A DNA stretch of 32,624 bases, taken from contig JAQWJG010000050.1 of NCBI GenBank assembly GCA_029248485.1, positions 1 to 32,624 on the forward strand. The letters run 5' to 3'. Origin of the DNA: SAR86 cluster bacterium. GTDB taxonomy: Bacteria; Pseudomonadota; Gammaproteobacteria; SAR86; D2472. Positions within the stretch are counted from its first letter, which is position 1; the number at the start of each line of letters is the position of its first letter. The position numbers and the translations under genes were made by a program. This document shows, one piece after another, positions 24,062 to 31,853 of this stretch. Below the pieces are notes generated by a model that saw only the letters and a list, made by a program, of their open reading frames with translations, ran no database searches and was not told the origin of the DNA.

Positions 24062-25192
24062 ATGAAAACAGACATTTGTAAAAAACTAGGGATTGAATAT
24101 CCAATTTTTGCATTTACACATTGTAGAGATGTTGTTGTTGCGGTAAGCAAAGCTGGAGGAATTGGTGTTTTAGGAGCTGTGGGCTATTCTCCTGAACAAC
24201 TTAAAGAGGAGCTTGATTGGATTGATCAGCACATTGGAGAATATCCTTATGGAGTAGATACAGTCATACCTCAAAAATATGAAGGCATGGATGAAAAAAA
24301 CCCTGAGCAGTTATTAGAATCTTTACAAAAAATGATACCTGACGGCCATAGAAAATTTGTAGAAGATCTTTTATCAGCAAATGGAGTTCCTGAGGCTCCT
24401 GAAACTAATGGACCTAAGGGCGGTTTGCTTGGGTGGACAGAAGCTACTGCTGAGCCTCAAATTGAAGAAGCTCTAAAACATCAAAATGTAAAATTAATTG
24501 CAAATGCTTTGGGTACCCCGCCAGCAGATATGATAAAAAAAATTCAAGATAAGGGCGTTCTAATCGGTGCCTTATGTGGAAAAATTAAACAAGCAGTGGC
24601 TCACAAGGAAGCTGGCTTAGATTTTATAATTGCTCAAGGTGGAGAAGGCGGCGGTCACACGGGAGAAATTGGGAGCATTGTATTATGGCCTCAGATTGTT
24701 GATGCGGTTGATGGTTTGCCAGTTTTGGCTGCTGGTGGTATTGGCAATGGAAGGCAAATGGCTGCTGCAATGTCTACCGGTGTTCAAGGTGTTTGGTGTG
24801 GCTCTTTATGGCTAGCCGTGGAAGAAGCTGCAGCCCAACCAGCTGAAAAAGATTCTTATCTCAATGCTACTAGTGAAGACACAATTAGAAGCAAGGCATG
24901 GACAGGCAAACCTGCAAGAATGCTAAAAAATAAATGGACTGAGGCATGGGAAAATCCAGAAAATCCAGATCCACTTCCTATGCCACTTCAAGGAATGATT
25001 ACATTTGATGCAATGAGACGAACATCGATGTATGCAGGCTCAGGAAATACGCAAGAAGTTTCATTTAATGCTGCTGGTCAAGTCATAGGGCAAGTGAAAC
25101 AAATTGAGTCTGTAAAAGATGTAATTTTTAGAATAATTAATGAATACTTAGACTCAGTTGAGAGATTAAACGAATTACTGCCAAAAGAATAA
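24062..25192 (+). CDS. Nitronate monooxygenase-like FMN protein
   Basis: The family comprises FMN-binding TIM barrels that oxidise nitronates or reduce related substrates. The 376-residue protein opens KTDICKKLGIEYPIFAF, has the FMN-phosphate segment VLAAGGIGNGRQMAAAMSTG, and the His in AQGGEGGGHTGEIGS that corresponds to the catalytic His of nitronate monooxygenase. A longer C-terminal region (about residues 270-376, with TGKPARMLKNKW) is shared with relatives found in steroid and terpenoid degradation clusters. The 167-base divergent region contains a TATAAT at 24029-24034 but no correctly spaced -35. Substrate unknown. Confidence 0.8.
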   Translation: MKTDICKKLGIEYPIFAFTHCRDVVVAVSKAGGIGVLGAVGYSPEQLKEELDWIDQHIGEYPYGVDTVIPQKYEGMDEKNPEQLLESLQKMIPDGHRKFVEDLLSANGVPEAPETNGPKGGLLGWTEATAEPQIEEALKHQNVKLIANALGTPPADMIKKIQDKGVLIGALCGKIKQAVAHKEAGLDFIIAQGGEGGGHTGEIGSIVLWPQIVDAVDGLPVLAAGGIGNGRQMAAAMSTGVQGVWCGSLWLAVEEAAAQPAEKDSYLNATSEDTIRSKAWTGKPARMLKNKWTEAWENPENPDPLPMPLQGMITFDAMRRTSMYAGSGNTQEVSFNAAGQVIGQVKQIESVKDVIFRIINEYLDSVERLNELLPKE

Positions 25193-25200
25193 ATTAGATA

Positions 25201-25383
25201 ATGCTTGAAGAATTATTTGGTGAACTCAAAAATCTTCTTTGGGGCATAGGAATTATTTCAGTTGCGATAGTAAGCTTATTATTATTACCAAAAAAAATAT
25301 CCTACAAACTTGGAGAGCATCCAGTAATTTTATTGGTAATATTTAGCGGGATTATGCTAGCAGTAATAAGAATATTTAATTAA
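25201..25383 (+). CDS. Small two-helix membrane protein, function unknown
   Basis: The 60-residue protein has two hydrophobic segments, about residues 13-30 (LLWGIGIISVAIVSLLLL) and 41-58, separated by a Lys-rich loop (PKKISYKLGEHP). It starts eight bases after the nitronate-monooxygenase-like stop and ends three bases from the convergent cupin stop, filling the gap exactly, which favours a real gene. There is no strong Shine-Dalgarno and I recognise no family. Confidence 0.55.
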   Translation: MLEELFGELKNLLWGIGIISVAIVSLLLLPKKISYKLGEHPVILLVIFSGIMLAVIRIFN

Positions 25384-25386
25384 TAT

Positions 25387-25737
25387 TTACTCGCCCCACA
25401 TTCCTGCAAACTCAAAAGCTTCGGCGACCTCATCGCCAACAACCCAGGCATCGTGACCTGGCTTAATGGAATATGCGTCACCAGCAGTATAAGTTGCTTC
25501 TGTTCCATCATCATGTCTACAACAAATCGAGCCGCTAATAATTACTCCTAAATGAGAGGCTTGGCAGGTATTAGTTCCAATTGATGGTTTCACATCTACA
25601 GACCATTTCCAACCAGGCTTTAATGTCAATCTAACTACTCTTTGACCGCCAACATTTACAGCTTCAATTTTTGCATTATTGAATGAAGTATTAATTTCCT
25701 CCGCATCTACAAAACTTTTTACTTCTATTGAACTCAT
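25387..25737 (-). CDS. Small single-domain cupin protein
   Basis: The 116-residue protein shows a cupin barrel: LKPGWKWSVDVKP, then SHLGVIISGSICC with DGTEATYTAGDAYSIKPGHDAWVVGDE forming the second motif. His residues in CQASHLG and PGHDAWV are candidate metal ligands, though the classic G(x)5HxH motif is not complete. Relatives are annotated only as cupin-domain proteins. AAGGAG six bases before the ATG (minus strand, 25749-25744) is a strong ribosome-binding site. It is the last gene in the long F420-headed unit, 14 bases after the M20 peptidase gene. Confidence 0.8.
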   Translation of the reverse strand: MSSIEVKSFVDAEEINTSFNNAKIEAVNVGGQRVVRLTLKPGWKWSVDVKPSIGTNTCQASHLGVIISGSICCRHDDGTEATYTAGDAYSIKPGHDAWVVGDEVAEAFEFAGMWGE

Positions 25738-25751
25738 GTGTTACTCCTTAT

Positions 25752-27050
25752 TTATTGGTTATTAAAATTATATGAATAATCTTCAACAAGATGAACAAAG
25801 GCTTTAACACCATTGTCTAAGGCAGCATCATCGACATAAAAAAATGGTGAATGGTTAGTTGGGCTCTCTTCCACATCAGCAGGATTCACACCAAGATAAA
25901 AAAACAATCCTGGAACTTTTTGTGCAAAAAATGAGAAATCTTCAGCTCCGGTTCTTGGAACTTTTGCTTCATAATAATTGCCATTTGCAGCAGCTGATAA
26001 TGATGATGAGAGGGTTTTAACTAAATTATCATCATTAACGGTTACGGGATAACCTCCATAAACTTTAAACTGCACGTTTGCTTTGGCGTGATGGGCTTCA
26101 GCGATGTTTTCTGCTATTAACTTAATTTCATCACGGATTTGATCTGCATAAGAATCTTCAAATGTTCGTATTGTGCCCTCTAAAAAAGCTGATGCTGGAA
26201 TAATATTATTCCGCGTTCCTGCTTTCATAATACCTACTGTAACTACCGCCTGACTATCAAGAAGGTTTAATCTTCTGCTTACAATTGTCTGAAGTGAGGA
26301 AACAATATCTGATGCAACAACAATGGGGTCAACACCATTCCATGGTCGAGATCCATGAGTTTGTTTTCCTTCAATAATAATTCTGTAGGCTTCTGCTGAT
26401 GCCATAAAAGGTCCAGGTTTTGTCCAAATCTGACCATGATTTGCATTTGAGACATGCATTCCAAATATAGCATCTGGTGTTTCAGCATCAAAAATCCCTT
26501 CTTTGAGCATTAGCTCAGCGCCACCTTCTTCACCCTCTGGAGCGCCCTCTTCAGCCGGTTGAAAAATTAATAAAATATCCCCATTTAGCTTGTCGGTATT
26601 TCTCGATAGAAAGCTAGCGACTCCAAGCAATACTGCTATGTGGGCATCATGACCGCATGCATGCATAACCCCAACTTCATTTCCTTGATAGGTAGTTTTA
26701 ACTTTAGATGAAAATGGGAGGTTAAGCTTTTCTGTAACTGGTAAACCATCAATGTCAGCTCTAAGCGCAATTAGCGGGCCTGGGTTTTGACCTCTAATAA
26801 ATGCAGTAACACCAGTGATACCATAATCTGTATTTGGCTCAAGACCCATTTCAGTTAATGCCTCAACTATTGATTCTTGCGTTTTGTATTCTCTGTTTGA
26901 AAGTTCTGGATACTTGTGAAAATGATGTCTCCAATCAGTAACCTTTGTCATAACACCTTGTAAGTCTGTATCCAATTGAGATTTTAAGTCATCTGCCACA
27001 ATGGGATTTATAAGTACAAATAATACAAAGAACGAAATTAAATTTTTCAT
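25752..27050 (-). CDS. Exported M20-family amidohydrolase / carboxypeptidase
   Basis: The 432-residue protein has a signal peptide (residues 1-19, hydrophobic core SFFVLFVLINPIVA, cut before DDLK) and a full M20D amidohydrolase: WRHHFHKYPELSNREYKT, ALRADIDGLPV, the metal-binding MHACGHDAHIAVLLG with Cys and His, FQPAEEGAPEGEEGGAELM with the catalytic Glu pair, and GMHVSN. Members hydrolyse N-acyl amino acids such as hippurate or indole-acetyl amino acids. The signal peptide places it in the periplasm or outside. GAGGA in the end of the preceding gene provides the ribosome-binding site. The link with F420 genes is positional only. Confidence 0.88.
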   Translation of the reverse strand: MKNLISFFVLFVLINPIVADDLKSQLDTDLQGVMTKVTDWRHHFHKYPELSNREYKTQESIVEALTEMGLEPNTDYGITGVTAFIRGQNPGPLIALRADIDGLPVTEKLNLPFSSKVKTTYQGNEVGVMHACGHDAHIAVLLGVASFLSRNTDKLNGDILLIFQPAEEGAPEGEEGGAELMLKEGIFDAETPDAIFGMHVSNANHGQIWTKPGPFMASAEAYRIIIEGKQTHGSRPWNGVDPIVVASDIVSSLQTIVSRRLNLLDSQAVVTVGIMKAGTRNNIIPASAFLEGTIRTFEDSYADQIRDEIKLIAENIAEAHHAKANVQFKVYGGYPVTVNDDNLVKTLSSSLSAAANGNYYEAKVPRTGAEDFSFFAQKVPGLFFYLGVNPADVEESPTNHSPFFYVDDAALDNGVKAFVHLVEDYSYNFNNQ

Positions 27051-27053
27051 CGT

Positions 27054-27932
27054 CTATCCTCTCTTAAAAACATTTATAAAAATAGCTGGGGTTGAATCCA
27101 TATATTCATTAAAGTCTGAACGTCTTTCCAATGAACGTTTATCCATCATTGAAACTGACGCAATCGCAATCAAAGCGTACATAATTAAAGAGCCTATTAA
27201 AAGCCATGCATAGGTTAAATTGGTTGCCAAAGCAAAAACAAAGAGGCTAAACCAAAATAGTATTTCTCCGAAATAATTTGGATGACGTGAGTAATACCAT
27301 AGACCTGATTTCATGGTTTTAGGCTCAGAAAGATTTTTTCTAAAATTATACATTTGCTGGTCAGAAAAAATTTGGATGATGACTGCTGCTATAGCCAAAA
27401 AAGCAGCTAATATATCTAAATTATTTAATTCGTTACCCGAATAAGCAAGAGCATAAATCATTGGAAGTAATGCCATATAAACACAAAGTGTTGGAATAAG
27501 ATGTATCGAACCAAAATCTACTATGAAGTACTGAAATTTATTATTTGTTTTCCCCTTCATCATGATGTAGCGCCAATCTTCATGCGAAAAGCCTTCCCAC
27601 GATCTCATCCAGTTATAGGTTAATCGGATTGCCCAAAACAATAAGCATGCATGCATTAAAAATGCTCTTTGCACGTTTCCTGTAGAGGAGATATCTGCCC
27701 AGCACATGATGGTTAAAACAACAGGAATGACTGACCAAAAAGCATCATACCAGCTAGAGTTTTTGAAAATCACACTTAAAAAATATATAAAAATTGTGGC
27801 CTCAATATGACAAATAAATACTTTAAATATTAACGATGATTCAGGAAAAAGGTTCCAAGTAAACAGCATAGAATAAATACATGCTATGTAACCCACTAAA
27901 ATGACTGATAAATGTAAAAGTTTGGTTTTCAT
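27054..27932 (-). CDS. DUF1295 / steroid 5-alpha-reductase-like membrane protein
   Basis: The 292-residue, multi-helix membrane protein belongs to the DUF1295 branch of the 3-oxo-5-alpha-steroid 4-dehydrogenase superfamily: it has NSSWYDAFWSVIPV, NWMRSWEGFSHEDWRY and the hallmark SGLWYYSRHPNYFGEILFW near residues 208-226. About seven transmembrane segments are apparent. Characterised superfamily members reduce C=C bonds in steroids with NADPH or methylate membrane substrates; DUF1295 members themselves are mostly uncharacterised. Its ATG overlaps the fbiC stop by four bases, which couples it to F420 synthesis and raises the possibility, only inferred, that it is an F420-linked reductase. Confidence 0.85.
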   Translation of the reverse strand: MKTKLLHLSVILVGYIACIYSMLFTWNLFPESSLIFKVFICHIEATIFIYFLSVIFKNSSWYDAFWSVIPVVLTIMCWADISSTGNVQRAFLMHACLLFWAIRLTYNWMRSWEGFSHEDWRYIMMKGKTNNKFQYFIVDFGSIHLIPTLCVYMALLPMIYALAYSGNELNNLDILAAFLAIAAVIIQIFSDQQMYNFRKNLSEPKTMKSGLWYYSRHPNYFGEILFWFSLFVFALATNLTYAWLLIGSLIMYALIAIASVSMMDKRSLERRSDFNEYMDSTPAIFINVFKRG

Positions 27933-30343
27933 TTGATATTAATTAATTGTTTAGGTTGATGGTAATCATTATTTATTGAGATGAGAGGGATGGACTGCAA
28001 GCTAATTAAGTCTTGAAGATTATTGTTTAATGAATCGTACAATGTGTTTCTTTGGTGTAAATTTAAGTTTAATTCACTTGCAATTCCTACAACCTCCTCC
28101 AGTCGAAGCTCTTGACCAAAAGAGGCACCGGCAGACCTTGTAATTGATTCATTCATCAAAACTCCTCCGATGTCGTTTATCCCAGAAGATAATAGAAATT
28201 TTAACCCTGGAAGCCCCATTTTAACCCAAGAACCTTGAATATTATTAATCTGACCTTGGAACAAGATTCTTGCAACAGAATGCACCAAAATTGTTTCTTT
28301 GAATGTGGGTCCGGGTCTAGCTTGGCCGCGCCTAAATATTGGCGCCTCATCTGCAACAAAGGGCAAAGGAACAAATTCTGTTATACCATTAGTTCTCTTT
28401 TGTAGGTTTAAAAGCTCTAATAAATGATGAGCAACATGGGCGGTTCTCTCTATGTGACCAAACATCATTGTTGATGTTGTAGGCAATCCCACAGAGTGAG
28501 CAGTTTCAATAATTTTGATCCATTGTTTGCTAGTAAGTTTATCGGGACAAATAATTTTTCTTATATCATCATGCAAAATTTCTGCAGCCGTTCCTGGGAG
28601 TGAGTTCAATCCTGCTTTTTTTAACTCTAAAAGAAACTCTTTAGCAGAAATATTTAAAGTTTTTCTACCATGATCAATTTCTAAAGGAGAAAAGGCATGA
28701 ATATGAATTGACGGTGAGGCTGATCTAATTGCCTTCACAATTTCAAGATAGGTTTCACCAGAATATTTTGGATGTATTCCGCCCTGTAAACAGACTTCCG
28801 TAGCACCTCTATCAATTGCTTCGTTTGTTCTTCGAATAATCTCTTCGTGTGAAATATTATATGGTTTGCCTCTTAGGTCATCATGCCCCCTGCCTTTGGA
28901 AAAGGCACAAAAATTACATTTAAAAGAGCAGATGTTTGTATAGTTAATATTCCTATTAACAACAAAAGTTATGTCTGATCCATGCATTTGTGATTTAACA
29001 TCATTGGCATAATCAGTCACATATTTAAAATCATTATCTGATGTCTCAAGGAGCTGCTGTATATTCTCAATAGATGGATTTTTTTCAACTTTTTTAATCG
29101 TTTGACGAATACTAGAATTAAATACAGCATCAGGATATGAGGGTATTTTATTGCTAATTCCTGACCTCCAGAAATCAGAACGAATAAGAGACTTAGAATC
29201 AGTTATTTGGAGTAGCTTGGAAGAAATTCTACGTGTTGAAAAGGTATCAAGATCATTAAAATACTTTGGATACAAAGTTGCTCTTGGTTCTAGAGATTGA
29301 TTTGAAATTGAGGCTATTTGATTTAGCTTTTCTATTTCAGGCCAAGGTGCCTCTGGGTTTACATAATCCTTAGTAACTGGTGATATTCCTCCAAAATCAT
29401 TTATTCCAGACTGAGATAGCTGTTTAATATAATCTGAATTTAGATTGGGTGGGACCTGCAGGCTAATATCACCAGGCAAGATCAATCTGGCCATTGCAAT
29501 TGTCCACATAAGCTCATCAAATGATGGTTCGCTAGCATTTGCCATCAATGTATTAGGCTTTGCTTTAAAATTCTGGACTATCACCTCTTGGATATGGTTG
29601 TGTGTGAGATGCAATTCAGCTATTTTGTGCAATGACTCTAAGCGCTCTAACCTTGTTTCACCTATTCCTATTAATATTCCAGTGGTAAAAGGAACTTTTT
29701 GTTTTCCAGCTTCCTCCAAAGTCTTCATTCTGAAAAGAGGATCTTTGTCTGGAGATCCATAGTGCGGGTTACCTTTTTCAGTAAGTCGAGATGATAAAGA
29801 CTCAACCATCAGCCCCATAGAGCCACTTAGGGGTTTGAGTTTAGTAATTTCATCAACAGTCAAGCAACCAGGATTTAAATGTGGTACAAGAGATGTCTCA
29901 TTTAATACAGCTTCAGCACATGCAGCCAAATAATCATTTGTTGTCTTATAACCATTATCTAACAACCACTCTCTTGCTGCTCTGTATCTCAATTCTGGCT
30001 TATCACCCAACGTAAATAAGGCTTCATAACAACCATTAGCCTCGCCCTCTTTAGCAATTGAGATGACTTGGTCAATTGATAAATATGGTGATTCAACTTT
30101 TTTAGGAGTTTGAGCAAAGGTACAGTAATGACAAACATCGCGACATAAAAATGTTAAAGGGATAAAAACCTTTGGGGAATAGGTTAATAAATTTTTATAA
30201 TGTGCTGTTTTCTTATCGAAAGAAGCTTTTATCAAAGTATCAGATAAACAAATATTAGCTAAGGAACTTAATTCAGAAAATTCAACTGATCCAGAAGCAA
30301 TTAATTCCTTTAAGGTTTGGTTTGACTGTTCTTGAATTTTCAA
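27929..30343 (-). CDS. fbiC: FbiC: fused CofG-CofH FO synthase
   Basis: FO synthase builds the deazaflavin FO from tyrosine and a ribityl-diaminouracil by radical SAM chemistry. This 804-residue protein has two radical SAM halves: CofG first (residues about 55-390, CRDVCHYC with Cys 67, 71 and 74) and CofH second (about 410-790, CSFKCNFC with Cys 472, 476 and 479, then LQGGIHPKYSGETYLE and GTAAEILHDDIR). Both Cx3Cx2C motifs are intact. The order CofG-CofH and the short N-terminal extension match actinobacterial FbiC rather than the separate archaeal enzymes. It begins four bases after cofC. Confidence 0.96.
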   Translation of the reverse strand: MKIQEQSNQTLKELIASGSVEFSELSSLANICLSDTLIKASFDKKTAHYKNLLTYSPKVFIPLTFLCRDVCHYCTFAQTPKKVESPYLSIDQVISIAKEGEANGCYEALFTLGDKPELRYRAAREWLLDNGYKTTNDYLAACAEAVLNETSLVPHLNPGCLTVDEITKLKPLSGSMGLMVESLSSRLTEKGNPHYGSPDKDPLFRMKTLEEAGKQKVPFTTGILIGIGETRLERLESLHKIAELHLTHNHIQEVIVQNFKAKPNTLMANASEPSFDELMWTIAMARLILPGDISLQVPPNLNSDYIKQLSQSGINDFGGISPVTKDYVNPEAPWPEIEKLNQIASISNQSLEPRATLYPKYFNDLDTFSTRRISSKLLQITDSKSLIRSDFWRSGISNKIPSYPDAVFNSSIRQTIKKVEKNPSIENIQQLLETSDNDFKYVTDYANDVKSQMHGSDITFVVNRNINYTNICSFKCNFCAFSKGRGHDDLRGKPYNISHEEIIRRTNEAIDRGATEVCLQGGIHPKYSGETYLEIVKAIRSASPSIHIHAFSPLEIDHGRKTLNISAKEFLLELKKAGLNSLPGTAAEILHDDIRKIICPDKLTSKQWIKIIETAHSVGLPTTSTMMFGHIERTAHVAHHLLELLNLQKRTNGITEFVPLPFVADEAPIFRRGQARPGPTFKETILVHSVARILFQGQINNIQGSWVKMGLPGLKFLLSSGINDIGGVLMNESITRSAGASFGQELRLEEVVGIASELNLNLHQRNTLYDSLNNNLQDLISLQSIPLISINNDYHQPKQLINIK

Positions 30344-30347
30344 CGAT

Positions 30348-30923
30348 CTAACTGTTAATGTATTTAATTAGTTTGAAGTAATCTTCCTCGGAGTCAAGGT
30401 CATCTTGAAGGCTTTCAATTGAAATATCCTGATAATTCAATCTATTATTTTTAAATTCATGCATAAAAAGATTGTAACTATTGAGTCCAAATTTTAGATC
30501 AAAGGAAATTGCTGAATTAAACATCAAACAATTTGTACCCTGCATCGAAAGATCAGAAATAATACTAACTTTTTTAATGTCAAAGGAATGAGCTAACTCA
30601 TGAAGATCCGGTTCATTTATTTTAGGGAGATCTGCATGCATGATTAAAATAATGTCATTGGTTGTTTGCGCATAGATAGCTTCATTTAGACCATCGTTTA
30701 ATGATGAGTTTGTGAAATATGAAGTTGAATAGTCTAGTTGTAAGCTCTTGTCATTTGTCACAACTGTTATTGAATTACAGATTTTAGAGTTGTGCAAAGT
30801 ATCAATAGTTTTTTTTGCCATTGAGGCAGCTAAAACTTCTCTTTCAGGTGAGGTAATAATATTCGCTAATCGATTCTTTGAAGATGAAAACTTTTTAATC
30901 GGTATAAATGCAGAGACATTCAT
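30348..30923 (-). CDS. cofC: CofC/FbiD: phospholactate (or PEP) guanylyltransferase
   Basis: CofC makes the guanylylated three-carbon unit that CofD joins to FO. The 191-residue nucleotidyltransferase starts MNVSAFIPIKKFSSSKNRLA (family: P.K....KSRL), has IILIMHADLPKINEPDL around the metal-binding Asp, GTNCLMF, and FGLNSYNLFMHEF followed by a late DLDSEEDYFKL. These are CofC marks. It is a little shorter than typical members. Whether it uses 2-phospholactate, phosphoenolpyruvate or 3-phosphoglycerate cannot be told by eye. It abuts the cofD stop with no gap. Confidence 0.9.
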   Translation of the reverse strand: MNVSAFIPIKKFSSSKNRLANIITSPEREVLAASMAKKTIDTLHNSKICNSITVVTNDKSLQLDYSTSYFTNSSLNDGLNEAIYAQTTNDIILIMHADLPKINEPDLHELAHSFDIKKVSIISDLSMQGTNCLMFNSAISFDLKFGLNSYNLFMHEFKNNRLNYQDISIESLQDDLDSEEDYFKLIKYINS

Positions 30924-31853
30924 TTATTTTGATTCAAGCTCATCAATGATTCTCTTGGCAAGTGCATTTTTTTTATCAACATTGTTCATAATTAAATCAG
31001 CAATATGCACCTCATAACCTAGATCATTTAATTCATTGGACTCACTTACATCAGATGAATCTATAAAAATTCTTTGTGAGTAATTATTATAAAAATTAGC
31101 AATAGTTTTTACACTTACTTCTTGGCCGAGTTCTTGCATCATTTTTGCTGTTGGTCCTTTTAATGACTGAGCATTAACAATTGGACTAATAGTTGTAACA
31201 TTATGCGAATAATCATGTAAATAATTTTTTAGTTTGGGTAACTGGAGCATTGGATTAATGCTTACATAGGGATTTGATGGGCATATGATGATTTCATCAT
31301 AAGTTGACAAATCAAGGTCTTTGTTAAAATCTGCCTTATCAAGACCCTTGAAAACAAAATCAGTTACAGGTGGCTCGCATTTCAATTTAACAAAATATTC
31401 TTGAAATGAAAGCAACCTATTTTTTGTTTGTATATAAGTTTCAACAGATTGATTGCTCATTGGAAAAATAAATTTTGGCAGATTGAATGACTCACACAAA
31501 TTATGTGTTGCATCTGTAAGAGATTGTCCTGAATTAATTAAATGTGTTCTTTGAATATGTGTTGCTAAGTCTTTGTCTCCAAGCTGAAACCATGTTTCTC
31601 CCTCCATATCAGACAAAGCTGAAAGCATATTCCATGTCTCATCTTTTCTTCCCCAGCCCTTTGATGTATCGGATTCACTGGCAAGGGTATACATCACAGT
31701 ATCAAGATCAGGACAGATTCTTAAACCAAGATGCGTGAAATCATCTCCAGTATTAACGGCAATAGTTAAGTTATCTGAGTCAATTGAATTTTTAAATCCC
31801 AAGGCAAGCTTGGCTCCACCAACACCCCCACATAACAACAAATAATTCTTCAT
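30924..31853 (-). CDS. cofD: CofD/FbiA: transfers the phospho-three-carbon unit to FO
   Basis: CofD produces F420-0 (or its dehydro form) from FO and the guanylylated intermediate. The 309-residue protein has LLCGGVGGAKLALGF at the N-terminus, VNTGDDFTHLGLRICPDLDTVMYTL, GRKDETWNMLSAL, QLGDKDLATHIQRTHLI, and SNPYVSINPML, all typical of this family. Length is normal. Its ATG overlaps the cofE stop by four bases (ATGA). Confidence 0.96.
   Translation of the reverse strand: MKNYLLLCGGVGGAKLALGFKNSIDSDNLTIAVNTGDDFTHLGLRICPDLDTVMYTLASESDTSKGWGRKDETWNMLSALSDMEGETWFQLGDKDLATHIQRTHLINSGQSLTDATHNLCESFNLPKFIFPMSNQSVETYIQTKNRLLSFQEYFVKLKCEPPVTDFVFKGLDKADFNKDLDLSTYDEIIICPSNPYVSINPMLQLPKLKNYLHDYSHNVTTISPIVNAQSLKGPTAKMMQELGQEVSVKTIANFYNNYSQRIFIDSSDVSESNELNDLGYEVHIADLIMNNVDKKNALAKRIIDELESK

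Noticed and set aside
29445..29762. Plus-strand 105-residue frame within fbiC
   Set aside because: It is antisense to conserved CofG sequence and has no recognisable domain or ribosome-binding site.
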